Positions 55,190 through 64,000 of a stretch of DNA of 64,000 nucleotides are shown one piece after another. Within the stretch, counting starts at the first letter, position 1; every line of letters begins with the position of its first letter. The notes beneath the pieces are model-generated. The model did no database searches and was not told the origin of the DNA. It saw only the letters and a program-made list of their open reading frames with translations. A program made the position numbers and the translations under genes. The stretch is from positions 58,501 to 122,500 of the forward strand of contig JAJOZX010009476.1 in assembly GCA_023014485.1 (NCBI GenBank), in the 5' to 3' direction. The stretch comes from Bathynomus jamesi (taxonomy: Eukaryota; Arthropoda; Malacostraca; Isopoda; Cirolanidae).

Positions 55190-55600
55190 ATATATATTAA
55201 TGTGTTTTTCGGTCCAGTTTGTGTAGAACAAGCCTAAGATAGTACCAGTGTGACTGTGATTGATACAGGTAAGTTTGTGTTGCCTTGGGGAGGAAACAGA
55301 AACTTGCGATGCATTTTGCTCCTGAAGAATCATGCACCAGGATTGATAATAATTTATGGTGTCTGCAATAAAGACAAACGAAAATGGCAAAAATTGAATA
55401 CGGATATGAATGTTCTTTTGACTAGACTAACACAGAGTATTGTTGTTTTCAGTGGTGATGAACCACGTACGAAAGCCTCGTCAGTACTTTGACCCCATAA
55501 CTGCTTGGCAATGCTGCTGCTAGCTGCTTATACTCTTAAATGGGCGTATGGGCGGAATGGTGCTCTATGTGAAAAGATGTTTAACTCTTTATACCTCCAC
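54086..55600. other. Unassigned sequence with microsatellites
   Basis: (TA)n at 54095-54160; (CG)n(CA)n at about 54660-54690; ATA/ATG trinucleotide repeats at 54787-54895; long (TA)n at 55098-55197. The ORF at 55250-55492 (80 codons, PWGGNRNLRCILLLKNH) is open but unrecognised. Confidence 0.45.
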
Positions 55601-55621
55601 TTAAGCTGGATTGCATCGATG

Positions 55622-55625
<4 letters not shown>

Positions 55626-55689
<64 letters not shown>
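55626..55689. repeat. (TA)n(TG)n microsatellite
   Basis: TA to about 55655 then TG to 55689, immediately followed by CR1 coding sequence with no spacer. Confidence 0.95.
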
Positions 55690-55693
<4 letters not shown>

Positions 55694-56467
55694 ACAAGGG
55701 ACAGTATTAGCTCCCTTGCTGTTCATAATGATGATTGCAAACATTGATGCAAATATTAAGGACAGTATTGTATCATGTTTTGCAGATGACACAAAGATAT
55801 GTAAGGAAATATTGAACGAAGGTGACATAAGAAAATTACAAAACGACATTGAATCATTATTAAAATGGGCAGAAGACAACAATATGAAGTTCAACGAAGA
55901 AAAATGTCAACTTCTAAGATATGGTAATAACAAGGAGCTGCAGATTAAAAGGTACAAAACACTGCAAGATAGACACATAACACCAAATCCACAAGTCAGG
56001 GATTTTGGAGTAATAATGTCGTCGGATGCAGAATTCAGAGAGCACAAAAACATCAAAATTACAACTTCCGCAGCAGAAAAGCAAACATCATGCTCAAATT
56101 ATGGAAGAGTCTAGTCCTACCAATAATTGAGTATTGCTCAGTACTCACAAGCCCACACAGAAAAAAAGACATTGCGAGCATTGAAGCTATACAAAGGACT
56201 TTTACGTCTAAGATAGAGGAAACGGAAGGTAAAGACTACTGGTCTCGACTACAGTCCCTGAAGCTCTACTCTCTCGAAAGAAGGCGCGAGCGGTACACAA
56301 TAATATACATATGGAAAATACTTGAGGGATTTGTCCCTAACCTGAGAAGTGAAATAGAAACAAAATGGAATGAGAGAAGAGACAGATTTTGCACTGTCCC
56401 AGCTGCTGTGGGACAAGGGGCCATGAAAACGAGGATAGAAAATGCTCTCAGAATAACTACATTTTGA
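55690..56467 (+). pseudogene. CR1-related RT C-terminal half, 5' truncated at a microsatellite
   Basis: Begins at RT motif B (PQGTVLAPLLFIMMI), with motif C CFADDTKICKEI, LLKWAEDNNMKFNEEKCQ and FGVIMSSDAEFREHKN in the frame 55659-56114. A frameshift leads to 56090-56467: LVLPIIEYCSVLTSPHRKK, YWSRLQSLKLYSLERRR, IIYIWKILEGFVPNL, ending at a natural stop. Sequence divergence from the 58660 element marks a separate subfamily. A 3' UTR follows to about 56590 and abuts (TA)n. Confidence 0.85.
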
Positions 56468-56590
56468 ACGTATGAGGTGGGTATTTGATTATATTAATTG
56501 TCTGTGGATGGAGGAAGGGTTAAACTATTCATTGGTAGAACAATCACAAAATCGTCAATGTGGCGAGTTCGCCCCTCGTACTCACCACGC

Positions 56591-56631
<41 letters not shown>

Positions 56632-56699
56632 TTTCTGACATGCATTAATGTATTGAAAGTGTCAAGAGATCTTTGTTATCTTAACAATTCTCCATAACT

Positions 56700-57330
56700 A
56701 GGGTTGTTCCAAAAGTAAGTTTACAAGGTTAATTACCGATGCATTATGCATAATATAATAATGTTGTTGGTAGTACAATATCTTGTGAGGCATGTGTGGC
56801 AACACTGTAAAGTGGCAACATCCGGGGTCACCACGAACCAAAACGTTCAAGAGTGCACCATCAGCTGGTAAGGTAATGGCAATGAATTTTTGGGACCATC
56901 AAGGCATTTTTCATGTTGAATTCATGTTGAAAGGGACAACAATAAATGCCACTTCTTATTGTGAAACTTTACAGCGACTCAGCACAGCTATCAGAAAAAC
57001 GTCCCCCGGTTGCTTACTGCAGGTGTGGTGTTCTTGCATCACAATGCACACCCTCACAATGCAAATCAAACACGCCAACTTTTGGAATCATTCCACTAGG
57101 AAGTCATGGATCATCGCCCCCATAGTCCTGACCTTGTACCAACCGACTCCCATTTGGTTCCAGCCCTAAAGGAACAGCTCGGAGGTAAACAATTTCAAAA
57201 CGATCCTGATGCAGACGCGGCGTACGAAACTGGTTAAAAACTGAGGACTCTACATTTTACTCGACCGACATCGGAAAGCTTGTCTCACGCTACGACAAAT
57301 GTTTGAATCTATTTGGTGATTATGTAGAAA
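56700..57330 (+). pseudogene. Mariner transposase remnant G
   Basis: Preceded by AGGGTTGTTCCAAAAGTAAG, a typical mariner terminus (about 56701). Codons in shifting frames give FKSAPSAGKVMAMNFWDHQG (56792-57169), VFLHHNAHPHNANQTRQLLE (second catalytic region, Asp replaced by His-Asn), then SPDLVPTDSHLVPALKEQLG (third Asp) and a C-terminal FGDYVEKK. The N-terminal half including the first Asp is deleted. Confidence 0.75.
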
Positions 57331-58586
57331 GAAAAAACACAAATGCGCTGTTGCCTTCCAAACTTCATCCAATAAGTTTTTTTTTAATTTTAAAGTAGGG
57401 CCATTAGTTTGGATAATATAATTGTTGACGCTTTGCAGCAGTTGACTGTAATGCAGTGAAATTACAGAATTTAAAATCTCTTAGTATTCATATAATCATA
57501 CCAATGGACGCTATGCCAACTACGAGTATTTACAGTCAAACACAAACATGTGATGCACTTTGGAATCATAAAGAAACCACACCTAATCACACAAATTCGC
57601 CGAAGAGTTTACAGAACGATCAATTGCGAATACAACTATTTTGGGGGTTAAATGAGAGCTCTCGCTGGTCAGCGAAAATCGCATGACGGGCCTAGATTGC
57701 GCACACACCAGGATTTTTTTTTCAGGTAATTATAACATCAAGTTACAAGATGTTCCGATGCATTACTTATCAGGATCAAGCTGTACGTATTTCTTGATGA
57801 AGTTTTTCTTCTGAAATAAGAAACGTCCTTTGTTTCGGAGTTAACTGTAAATACAAATGAAGGGAGTCAAAATTTTGGGGCTCCTCAGGTGGAAGTCCAC
57901 GATGAAGGTGGCCCTGAAGGTGCCATCAAAGGTGATGGTGGTGGTGTACTAAACAACAAAAAGTGGTAGCGTGGCCGAAGATAAACAAAATTTTCACAAA
58001 ACTAAGTGTCTAAGTGTACCGTATATAACCTCATATATACACTGACTGCGTGTAGGCTAACTCCAACTCCGATCCAACTCAAACTCAGCCCACAGTCTCT
58101 ACACATTCTCAGTACGAAAAAACCATCCCTCAATGACTACAGTTCCGCCTTCAACTTAAGCATAGTGAAATAAAACCTCTTGTCTCAGGATTAAAATTAC
58201 CGTTATTGTGTATAATTCTGAAACAAAAACCTGCTAAAATGAAGGTCTTAATCATCCAGTATTTGTGTTAAAGTTAGCATACCTTTTTTCTGCAACTTAT
58301 ATTTATAACCTGCCACAATATTCTGGTAAATCAACTTAATAAATTACCTTATAACTATGATATATTCCTATAATTTCACTAATTATTATATGAATATATA
58401 TAATTTGTATATATTTGAATTAGTTTATTAGTTTTTATATCTTAGCACAGATTATATCCTTACTGTTTCATTATATTTAACTATTTTGTTAAATATCATA
58501 ATTATTTTTCATTTTTAACATTTGAGCAGTGAAGATGAAGACTAACTTTTCGAAACGTCTGTTAATAAAACTACGCCATGTTCCAG
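57331..58586. other. Unassigned sequence; possible PLE-type end near 58527
   Basis: No protein family recognised; the ORF at 57456-57686 is not conserved-looking. At about 58527-58565 the sequence CAGTGAAGATGAAGAC followed by CTTTTCGAAACGTCTG has the GAAGATG...CGAAACG pattern often seen at PLE and related element ends. Confidence 0.4.
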
Positions 58587-58659
58587 CTCTTTGTTCTCTT
58601 GTTCCTTACTAAAGTGTGCTTCCCTTAGAACAAACCTTTCAATCAAATTTATATACCTT
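58587..58659. other. Short spacer at the CR1 3' end
   Basis: AT-rich junction between unassigned sequence and the CR1 3' terminus. No TSD was identified. Confidence 0.3.
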
Positions 58660-58662
58660 ACC

Positions 58663-59591
58663 TTACTTTATGAACCTTATGTTGTTTCGTGCGTTGGTCT
58701 CTCTTCCCACGGAGGTCAAGCTGGTGGCCCCGCCTCTAGGTCTGGCTTGGTGGAGGAGCGAGTTGCTTTCTTGCGCTCTCCACCGTACATAGCCAGGCAC
58801 GCCCGGCTCATCTGGTACCGTCCTGAGCCAGGCATCCAGTCTTCTCTTGAAGACTTCAACTTTGATCCCCGTTACGTTTCTGAGGTCCTTAGGAAGCTGG
58901 TTGAAAAGTCTTGGCCCCCTGACAACCAAGCTATTTTCCTTCAGAGTTGAGGAGGTCCCTTGTCGTGCTTTAATTTGGGAACACTACACATTCTGCCTTT
59001 CCTATTTTCCAGTGTTGTTTGAATGGTAATTGGGTTTAGTTTTAGGTTTGGTACCAGTTTTTCGATCATTTTCCATATGTAGATTATGATGTACCTCTCT
59101 CTTCTTCTTTCCAGTGAGTACAGATTTAGTTTACGTAGTCTTTCCCAGTAGTTGAGTTCTTTGCAGCCATCAATCTTGGCTGTGAAATGCCTTTGCGTTT
59201 CTTCTAGTTTATTAGTTTCTTCCTTTTTATATGGGGACGTCAAAACTGAGCAGTATTCAAGTTTTGGTATAATCAGTGTTTTTAGCAGGGGAATCATTAC
59301 TGTCCTGTCCCTTCTCTTGAACGTTCTTAGAACCTGTCCGGCGACTCTTTTTGCTTTATTTATCGCTATCTGATTTTGTGTTTCGAATTTCGCATCATCT
59401 GTCATTATTATCCCGAGATCAATCGCTTTCATGCTTCTCTGAATTTCCTGTCTATCTGGAGCATAATATGCAGTCTGTTTAAGTTCTTTTCTACCATATC
59501 TCAAGAGCTGAAATTTCTCGGCGTTGAATGACATGTTGTTGTCTTCTGACCATTTGTATATTTTGTTCGTGTCCCTCTGCAAGGCCTCCAC
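58663..59591 (-). pseudogene. CR1 ORF2, RT C-terminal part
   Basis: 59591-58941 is open (216 codons): NKIYKWSEDNNMSFNAEKFQ, LGIIMTDDAKFETQNQIA, VMIPLLKTLIIPKLEYCSVL, YWERLRKLNLYSLERRRERY. After a frameshift near 58950, 58929-58663 gives VVRGPRLFNQLPKDLRN to RRLDAWLRTVPDEPG, the true C-terminal end. This region follows the RT palm and binds template; it carries no catalytic residue. Confidence 0.9.
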
Positions 59592-59592
59592 G

Positions 59593-60669
59593 TCATGTAC
59601 ATCGCTGATTTTTCTGCTGATCTTTGTATCGTCTGCAAAGGATGTTACTATACTTGCTGTTTACTCCGCTGTCTATGTCTGTTAGCATGATAATGAACAG
59701 GAGTGGGGCCAGTACTGTCCCTTGTGGTACTGAGCTGCGTACTTCCGATTCTGATGATGATATACCTTGAATTTTGACGACCTGCAGACGATCACTAAGG
59801 AAGTTGTAGATCCATTTTCCCACTTTGCCTGTTATTCCCATATCTTTAATTTTATGTGCTATTATACCATGGTCACATTTATCGAAAGCTTTAGCAAAAT
59901 CTGTGTATATAACATCGTAGTTGTCATTGCCTTCCAATGCATCTAGGATATTGTTGTAGTGCTCTATTAGTTGTGATAGGCATGATCTACCTGATCGGAA
60001 TCCATGCTGATTTTCGTTGAATCTTTCCCGTGTCTCCAGGAAATCATAAATTTTCTCTCTAACTATTCTTTCAAATACTTTGGTGAGGTGGGACGTCAAT
60101 GACACTGGTCTATAGTTCTTTGCTTGAGATCTGTCCCCTCCTTTATATATAGGGACAATGTTTGCTCTTTTCAAGATGCTCGGTATTTCCCCAGTGTCTA
60201 GGGATCTTCTCCATATCCAGTATAAAGGTGTAGCTATTTCATTTTTACAGTTTTTAATCAATAATGCGTTCCAATTGTCCGGACCTGCAGCTGAATGTAG
60301 TTTCATTTGTCCTATAGCTCTCGCTACATCTTCTGGTGTAAACTCAAAGTCTGTTATATACTCTCCTTGCAATTCCTCTTCAAAGAATGCATTTATGTCA
60401 GGTATCGCTTTGTCACTTTTTGGGGTACTGAAAACTGATTCATATTGAGCTCTCAATGTATCAGATATTTCTTTTGGATCGTCGGTTAGTTCATTATTTC
60501 CCGTCCTTAAGGGCCCAATAGCGGCGCGCGTTTTTGTTTTCCTTTTTGCATAGCTATAGAAGTATTTTGGATTTTCCTTTATTGCTTCTACCGCCTTTTC
60601 CTCTTCCCTCTCTGTATGGTCCTTAATCAGGGCTTGTATTTCCCTATCGATACCCTCCAGTTTTTCTTT
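59593..60669 (-). pseudogene. CR1 ORF2, linker and RT core
   Basis: Frame continues upstream of the first Met at 60456 to about 60660 (REIQALIKDHTEREEEKAVE). RT motifs in order: ANIVPIYKGGDRSQAKNYRP, SLTSHLTKVFERIV, ENQHGFRSGRSCLSQL, motif A VIYTDFAKAFDK (catalytic Asp), motif B SSVPQGTVLAPLLF. The frame shifts just before motif C; FADDTK is readable at about 59630-59645 in another frame. The polymerase copies element RNA at the nicked target. Confidence 0.9.
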
Positions 60670-61760
60670 TATTGTTTCCTGTCATTATCTCCGCAGTTTC
60701 CTAACTTCGCCTCCACTCTCTTTCTTTTGCGGAATAGTCTTCTCTTTTGCCTTTCTAGCCAGCTCCTCTTTCCTTTTGGCTGTGATTTCGGAGCATATTT
60801 TTCTAAAATTCTCAGCGTTTTTTCCTCCAAGGTTGTTAGCATTTCTTCAGTTGTTTTATTCTCGAAAATTGTTCTCCATTCTATTTGGGCCATGTGCGAT
60901 CTGATTGCTTCCCAATTTATAGTCTTCGAGTTTAAGTTAAAGGCCCCGAATTTACTTCTTTCCACAATATGTGTATTGTCTTCTAATGCTGTCATATTTG
61001 TTGATATCTCGATTAAGTTGTGGTCTGAGATAATGGTTGGGGTTATTTTTATATCAGCAATCAAGTTCGTGTTATTCGTGAATACCAGATCCAGGCAGTT
61101 ATTTTTTCTGGTATTTTCTGTTATCTCCTGTGTCAGCATAAACTCGTTTGTGAGAGCCATCAACATTTTTGCTTGTTCCTGATCTTCTCTTGTGCCCCCC
61201 TTGTCCTGGTGAATATATATATTCCTATTCACCTTTTTGTATTTTATAAATGGGAAGTTAAAGTCTCCGCAGATCATTATATTGGGGGATGGAGGGTTTA
61301 TGGCCTTTATTAGCTTTCTAATGTCATCAATGGCCTCCGAGAATTTTTCGGTTGGGGTGCTTGGAGGTCTATAGATGACTATTACTATCAAGTTTAGTTT
61401 TTCTATTTTCACTGCTAGGAGTTCCACATAGCTGTTTGATTTACTTATTATCGTCTCTGTCATATGACCTTCCTGTACATATATAGCACAGCCACCTTTC
61501 CGTCTCGTCGTTCTATCCGCTCTTAGTAAGTTGAAGCCCTCTATATTTATCTCTTTCTTATCAATACAATGTTCGCAGTTTTCACAATTTCCTTGGCAAT
61601 CTTTAAGATGAGTTTCTGTGAGGCATGCGATGTCCGCCCTTGTTTCGTCCATAAATCCTTTCAGGTACGAAACCTTATTGAGTGATTGGTTTGGTCTTAT
61701 TCCTTGAATATTAGCCAGGACAATTTTTATGTTCTCTGTTTTTCGTTGCCCCTTGTGCAT
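60669..61760 (-). CDS. CR1 ORF2, APE-type endonuclease, 363 codons open
   Basis: Nicks target DNA to prime reverse transcription. The full nuclease fold is visible: LANIQG (residues 15-20), LTETHL with catalytic Glu49, VIYRPPSTP (129-136), ICGDFNFP with Asp166 and Asn168, NCLDLVFTNN (221-230) and ISDHN with the catalytic Asp246-His247 pair. A cysteine-rich CQGNCENCEHC lies after the Glu motif at residues 55-65. The frame is intact for the whole domain and ends shortly after a basic stretch (RRLFRKRKR). A frameshift near 60680 separates it from RT, with which it should form one ORF2. Confidence 0.9.
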   Translation of the reverse strand: MHKGQRKTENIKIVLANIQGIRPNQSLNKVSYLKGFMDETRADIACLTETHLKDCQGNCENCEHCIDKKEINIEGFNLLRADRTTRRKGGCAIYVQEGHMTETIISKSNSYVELLAVKIEKLNLIVIVIYRPPSTPTEKFSEAIDDIRKLIKAINPPSPNIMICGDFNFPFIKYKKVNRNIYIHQDKGGTREDQEQAKMLMALTNEFMLTQEITENTRKNNCLDLVFTNNTNLIADIKITPTIISDHNLIEISTNMTALEDNTHIVERSKFGAFNLNSKTINWEAIRSHMAQIEWRTIFENKTTEEMLTTLEEKTLRILEKYAPKSQPKGKRSWLERQKRRLFRKRKRVEAKLGNCGDNDRKQ

Positions 61761-61831
61761 TTCAAGTTCGTTTTCCTTCGATATCGCTTGATTCGTTGCT
61801 CTATGATCCTCCGAAAGAGATCCGTTTCCTC

Positions 61832-62751
61832 CTACTTGTATTGGTAGCTTCTTGCCCGGTAGCGATTTGGCTCGGGGGTTTCCAGCTGTGTCAACTGCAT
61901 GTGGATGACATTTAGCATTCGTAAGGTGTCTGAGATGTTGAAAAAATTTTCTTGTTCGCTTATTGTGTTCCTATTGTTGTTCCTATTGTTATTTTTATTC
62001 CTATTGTCATTTAAACTTTTTCCTTTGTTCGTTGAGTCCGTCGGGAGATGTTGATAGTAGCATTTATTCCCGAATTTGCAGGTTCCATATTTTGCGTAAG
62101 TTCTGCAAATGTCCGGGTGGTAGAATTTACATCCGTCTCCAAATTTACAATGACCATTATTATAGAAGAAATTGCATATTGGGGGATGTTCATATATACA
62201 TTGTCCTCTTTTAAATCTGCAATTATCTTTTATATAATACCTGCATATAATTCCTTCCCCATATTTACTCTTGGCTTTTGTTTTTTGCTCCTTATTGGGG
62301 GACAGTTTTACTTCGTTTACTTGACTGCCCTCTTGTCTTGTCCTATTTGTGCTAGTTGTGTTTGTGTCCTTCGTTGCCCTTATGCTGTGTGTTGTCTTTA
62401 CACTCTTTGTCGCCTGTGTGTTTTCGGCCTCATTTTGTGACGGTATTTGAATTCTTTCTATTTCGCCTTTCTCCGTTTCTTCCGTTTTCCACTGTTCTTT
62501 GTTTCCACTTTCCTCTTTCATTCTCTTCTCGTAGTCTCTTTCTGCTTTAAATACCGTAAAAGAGTTTAATTCGGTCAAGCAGTTCTCGCAGAAAAATTTT
62601 ATCCATTAAACTGCTTTGCGTTCGTTATAAGGGAGATTTTTTCATCTCCCCATTCTAGGCATTTAAAATCAAAAAGTAGCTGACAAAAATCGCACCTCAT
62701 CGCCTCTGTCTCATCTGTTGCTTTACAGATACCACAGAGTTGCATATGCAT
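61832..62751 (-). pseudogene. CR1 ORF1: PHD-like finger plus three CCCH zinc fingers
   Basis: From the ATG at 62751: CGIC, RCDFC and FKC at about 62736-62650, then after a +1 shift near 62598 FFCENC at about 62588, together the Cys layout of a PHD finger (Asp where the usual His stands). The continuous 248-codon frame from 62578 has a lysine/glutamate-rich linker and three CCCH fingers: Cys112-Cys120-Cys127-His131 (x7-x6-x3), Cys135-Cys144-Cys150-His154 and Cys158-Cys167-Cys173-His177 (both x8-x5-x3), then an Asn-rich tract (190-204). PHD fingers are known in some CR1 ORF1 proteins; CCCH fingers usually bind RNA. Role in RNP assembly is inferred. Confidence 0.8.
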
Positions 62752-62760
62752 TAATTTCCA

Positions 62761-63198
62761 TGTTGGTGAAGTGACTCAAAAAGGGGGTATTATGGGAGGT
62801 ATTGGGTGGGGGATGACTCAAGCTGTGTGAGGGAAAGAATTTTCCGTTACTCCAGGGTGGGGATGTGGCACGCTGTATACTTCTCACTGATTGGTCCTCT
62901 CGACTGTGGCTGCGGGGGATAATGGGGGGATATTTGCGGGCACTTCAAAAACAAAACTTTCCTCACAAAGAGACTCGGAAAAAAAAAACAAATGCTGTAT
63001 ATATTAATTCACTTTGATTTTATTTAACTTTTTTGGTATACGCCGCGATTTTTACTTTTTTAAAAAGAAATACCGCTATGCACTATCAATTAACTCACAA
63101 TATCGGCACCGTTTAAAACTGATTAACTGCAGGATTTTTACTGTAATACCGCTTTTATTCGGACTTCGATCGAAACACGTGTAACCGCCACAACAACA

Positions 63199-63248
<50 letters not shown>
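62761..63248. other. Region upstream of CR1 ORF1, possible 5' UTR, then (TA)n
   Basis: 62761-62980 is GC-richer with GGGGGATAATGGGGGGA and may be the element's 5' UTR with an internal pol II promoter, as usual for LINEs; no element boundary is seen. (TA)n at 63201-63248. Confidence 0.4.
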
Positions 63249-63251
<3 letters not shown>

Positions 63252-63565
63252 GTCCGATAAGTGAGTGCCGATTCTATGTCAGTTAGCATAGTGTACTAAT
63301 ATCTTTGATATCTAATAAATGTCTATGCTTTTTTCAATTAAGCTAGCTTCACATGAAATCCAAATTTTTAATTTTGCAGTAATTCATGTTTATCGCATAC
63401 AGCTTGCTGTTCGTGTAAATGGCGCTCAGGTTGATCCCTATGACAATTAATTATCGAATTAATTGTAAGTTTACTAATAATAAAATTCCTTCTAATAAAA
63501 TTTTTATTATCCTTTATCTTTTATTTATAAATTGTTCCCGAATCGCCACTCACTTATCGGACGAC
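63249..63565. mobile_element. Mariner-type MITE, 317 bp
   Basis: GTCGTCCGATAAGTGAGTG at the left and CACTCACTTATCGGACGAC at the right, a TIR of about 26 bases, inserted within (TA)n so that the TA duplication is ambiguous. No coding capacity; the interior is AT-rich. Confidence 0.85.
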
Positions 63566-63566
63566 C

Positions 63567-63567
<1 letters not shown>

Positions 63568-63648
<81 letters not shown>

Positions 63649-64000
63649 GTGTGTTTTGATAAAGTTAATTGCCCTATATACTAATCCATATACCCTGAAA
63701 GCTATAACATACCACAGTAGATATTCTAGCAGGATAAGAGGATTATGGGTGACCTACATTTTAGGAATTGTAGGACGTTCATGAATGAACCCATTTTTAT
63801 GAACGTTGTAAATCAAATTTTAGGAAATATACGAATCCAGTCCCAACGTGGAACTAAAGACTCCATTCAAATAAACAGCATCTGAGACACGATTTGAAGA
63901 GACTTCTCACAAATCCGATTTTCAACTTTTTCACCCTCTCTCGAAAGGAAGTTGGGGAAATGGGGTGCTCAAACTCGTTTGGCAACAAGATTGCCATCTG
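63568..64000. other. (TA)n tract and unassigned right edge
   Basis: (TA)n at 63568-63645 and TG repeats to about 63655. The remainder to the window edge shows no recognised feature; the imperfect hexamer repeat GAACGT/ATGAACC near 63775-63805 is not informative. Confidence 0.5.

Larger units (their letters stand above)
58660..62760 (-). mobile_element. Most complete CR1-like element: PHD/CCCH ORF1 and EN-RT ORF2
   Basis: Minus strand, about 4.1 kb: ORF1 (62751-61832), ORF2 endonuclease (61760-60669), linker and RT (60669-58663), and a 3' UTR containing GACCTCCGTGGGAAGAG at about 58715. The arrangement, APE nuclease and RT type place it in the CR1/L2 group of the Jockey superfamily. At least four frameshifts (near 62598, 60680, 59640 and 58960) make it non-functional as sequenced, though some may be assembly errors in A/T runs. 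Fragments of this family occur at 1250, 22748, 25811, 33043, 40690 and 47640. Confidence 0.9.

Noticed and set aside
57840..57970. Glycine-rich coding exon (GGPEGAIKGDGGG-like)
   Set aside because: Not open for long in any frame and without splice context; treated as unassigned.

Overview
This window reads as a transposon-dense, AT-rich stretch of an animal nuclear genome, most likely an arthropod. The grounds are eukaryotic element families throughout (CR1-like, Penelope-like, Tc1/mariner, hAT, tRNA-derived SINEs), scattered TTAGG-like tracts of the arthropod telomere type, very abundant (TA)n, (CA)n and (CT)n microsatellites, and a nuclear mitochondrial insert whose cytochrome b only reads well with the invertebrate mitochondrial code (TGA=Trp, ATA=Met, AGR=Ser). 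I cannot name the species. I found no host protein-coding gene, rRNA or CRISPR array; nearly everything recognisable is a mobile element or its debris.

Layout. 1-4464: sparse sequence, a dispersed repeat with TTAGG-like runs, a 64-bp palindromic MITE, a tandem duplication and a tRNA-like SINE head. 4465-9934: one Tc1/mariner element (minus strand) broken by successive hAT insertions, one of which carries a second DDE element that itself carries a foldback MITE; target-site duplications (TSDs) order most of the stack. 10011-11600: two more hATs. 11620-12380: a CR1 tail. 12431-19728: two Penelope-like elements (PLEs) head to head, sharing two stop codons; the plus copy carries a piggyBac-like mini-MITE and a 1.7-kb insertion of unknown class. 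19770-20540: inverted PLE tails and SINEs. 21493-28337: hAT, CR1, Tc1, mariner, SINE and PLE fragments. 29145-31315: a foldback MITE and Tc1 remnants. 33340-39330: a decayed CR1 element whose ORF1 resembles the SGNH-esterase class, interrupted by a DD34D mariner, a MITE, a PIF/Harbinger-like piece and a hAT. 40690-45060: a second CR1 family carrying a cytochrome b NUMT, which in turn carries a hAT. 46099-57330: more hAT, CR1, Tc1, PLE, SINE and mariner relics. 58660-62760: the most complete CR1 element (minus strand), with ORF1 = PHD-like finger plus three CCCH zinc fingers and ORF2 = APE-type endonuclease plus reverse transcriptase, split by a few frameshifts.

How the parts relate. Autonomous-type machinery is present for four mobilities (TPRT by CR1 and PLE; cut-and-paste by Tc1/mariner and hAT), but almost every copy is frameshifted, truncated or interrupted, so present activity is doubtful. 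MITEs and SINEs are the passengers of these systems. Two patterns stand out: many retroelement ends abut (TA)n microsatellites, and several PLE and SINE copies lie as inverted pairs.
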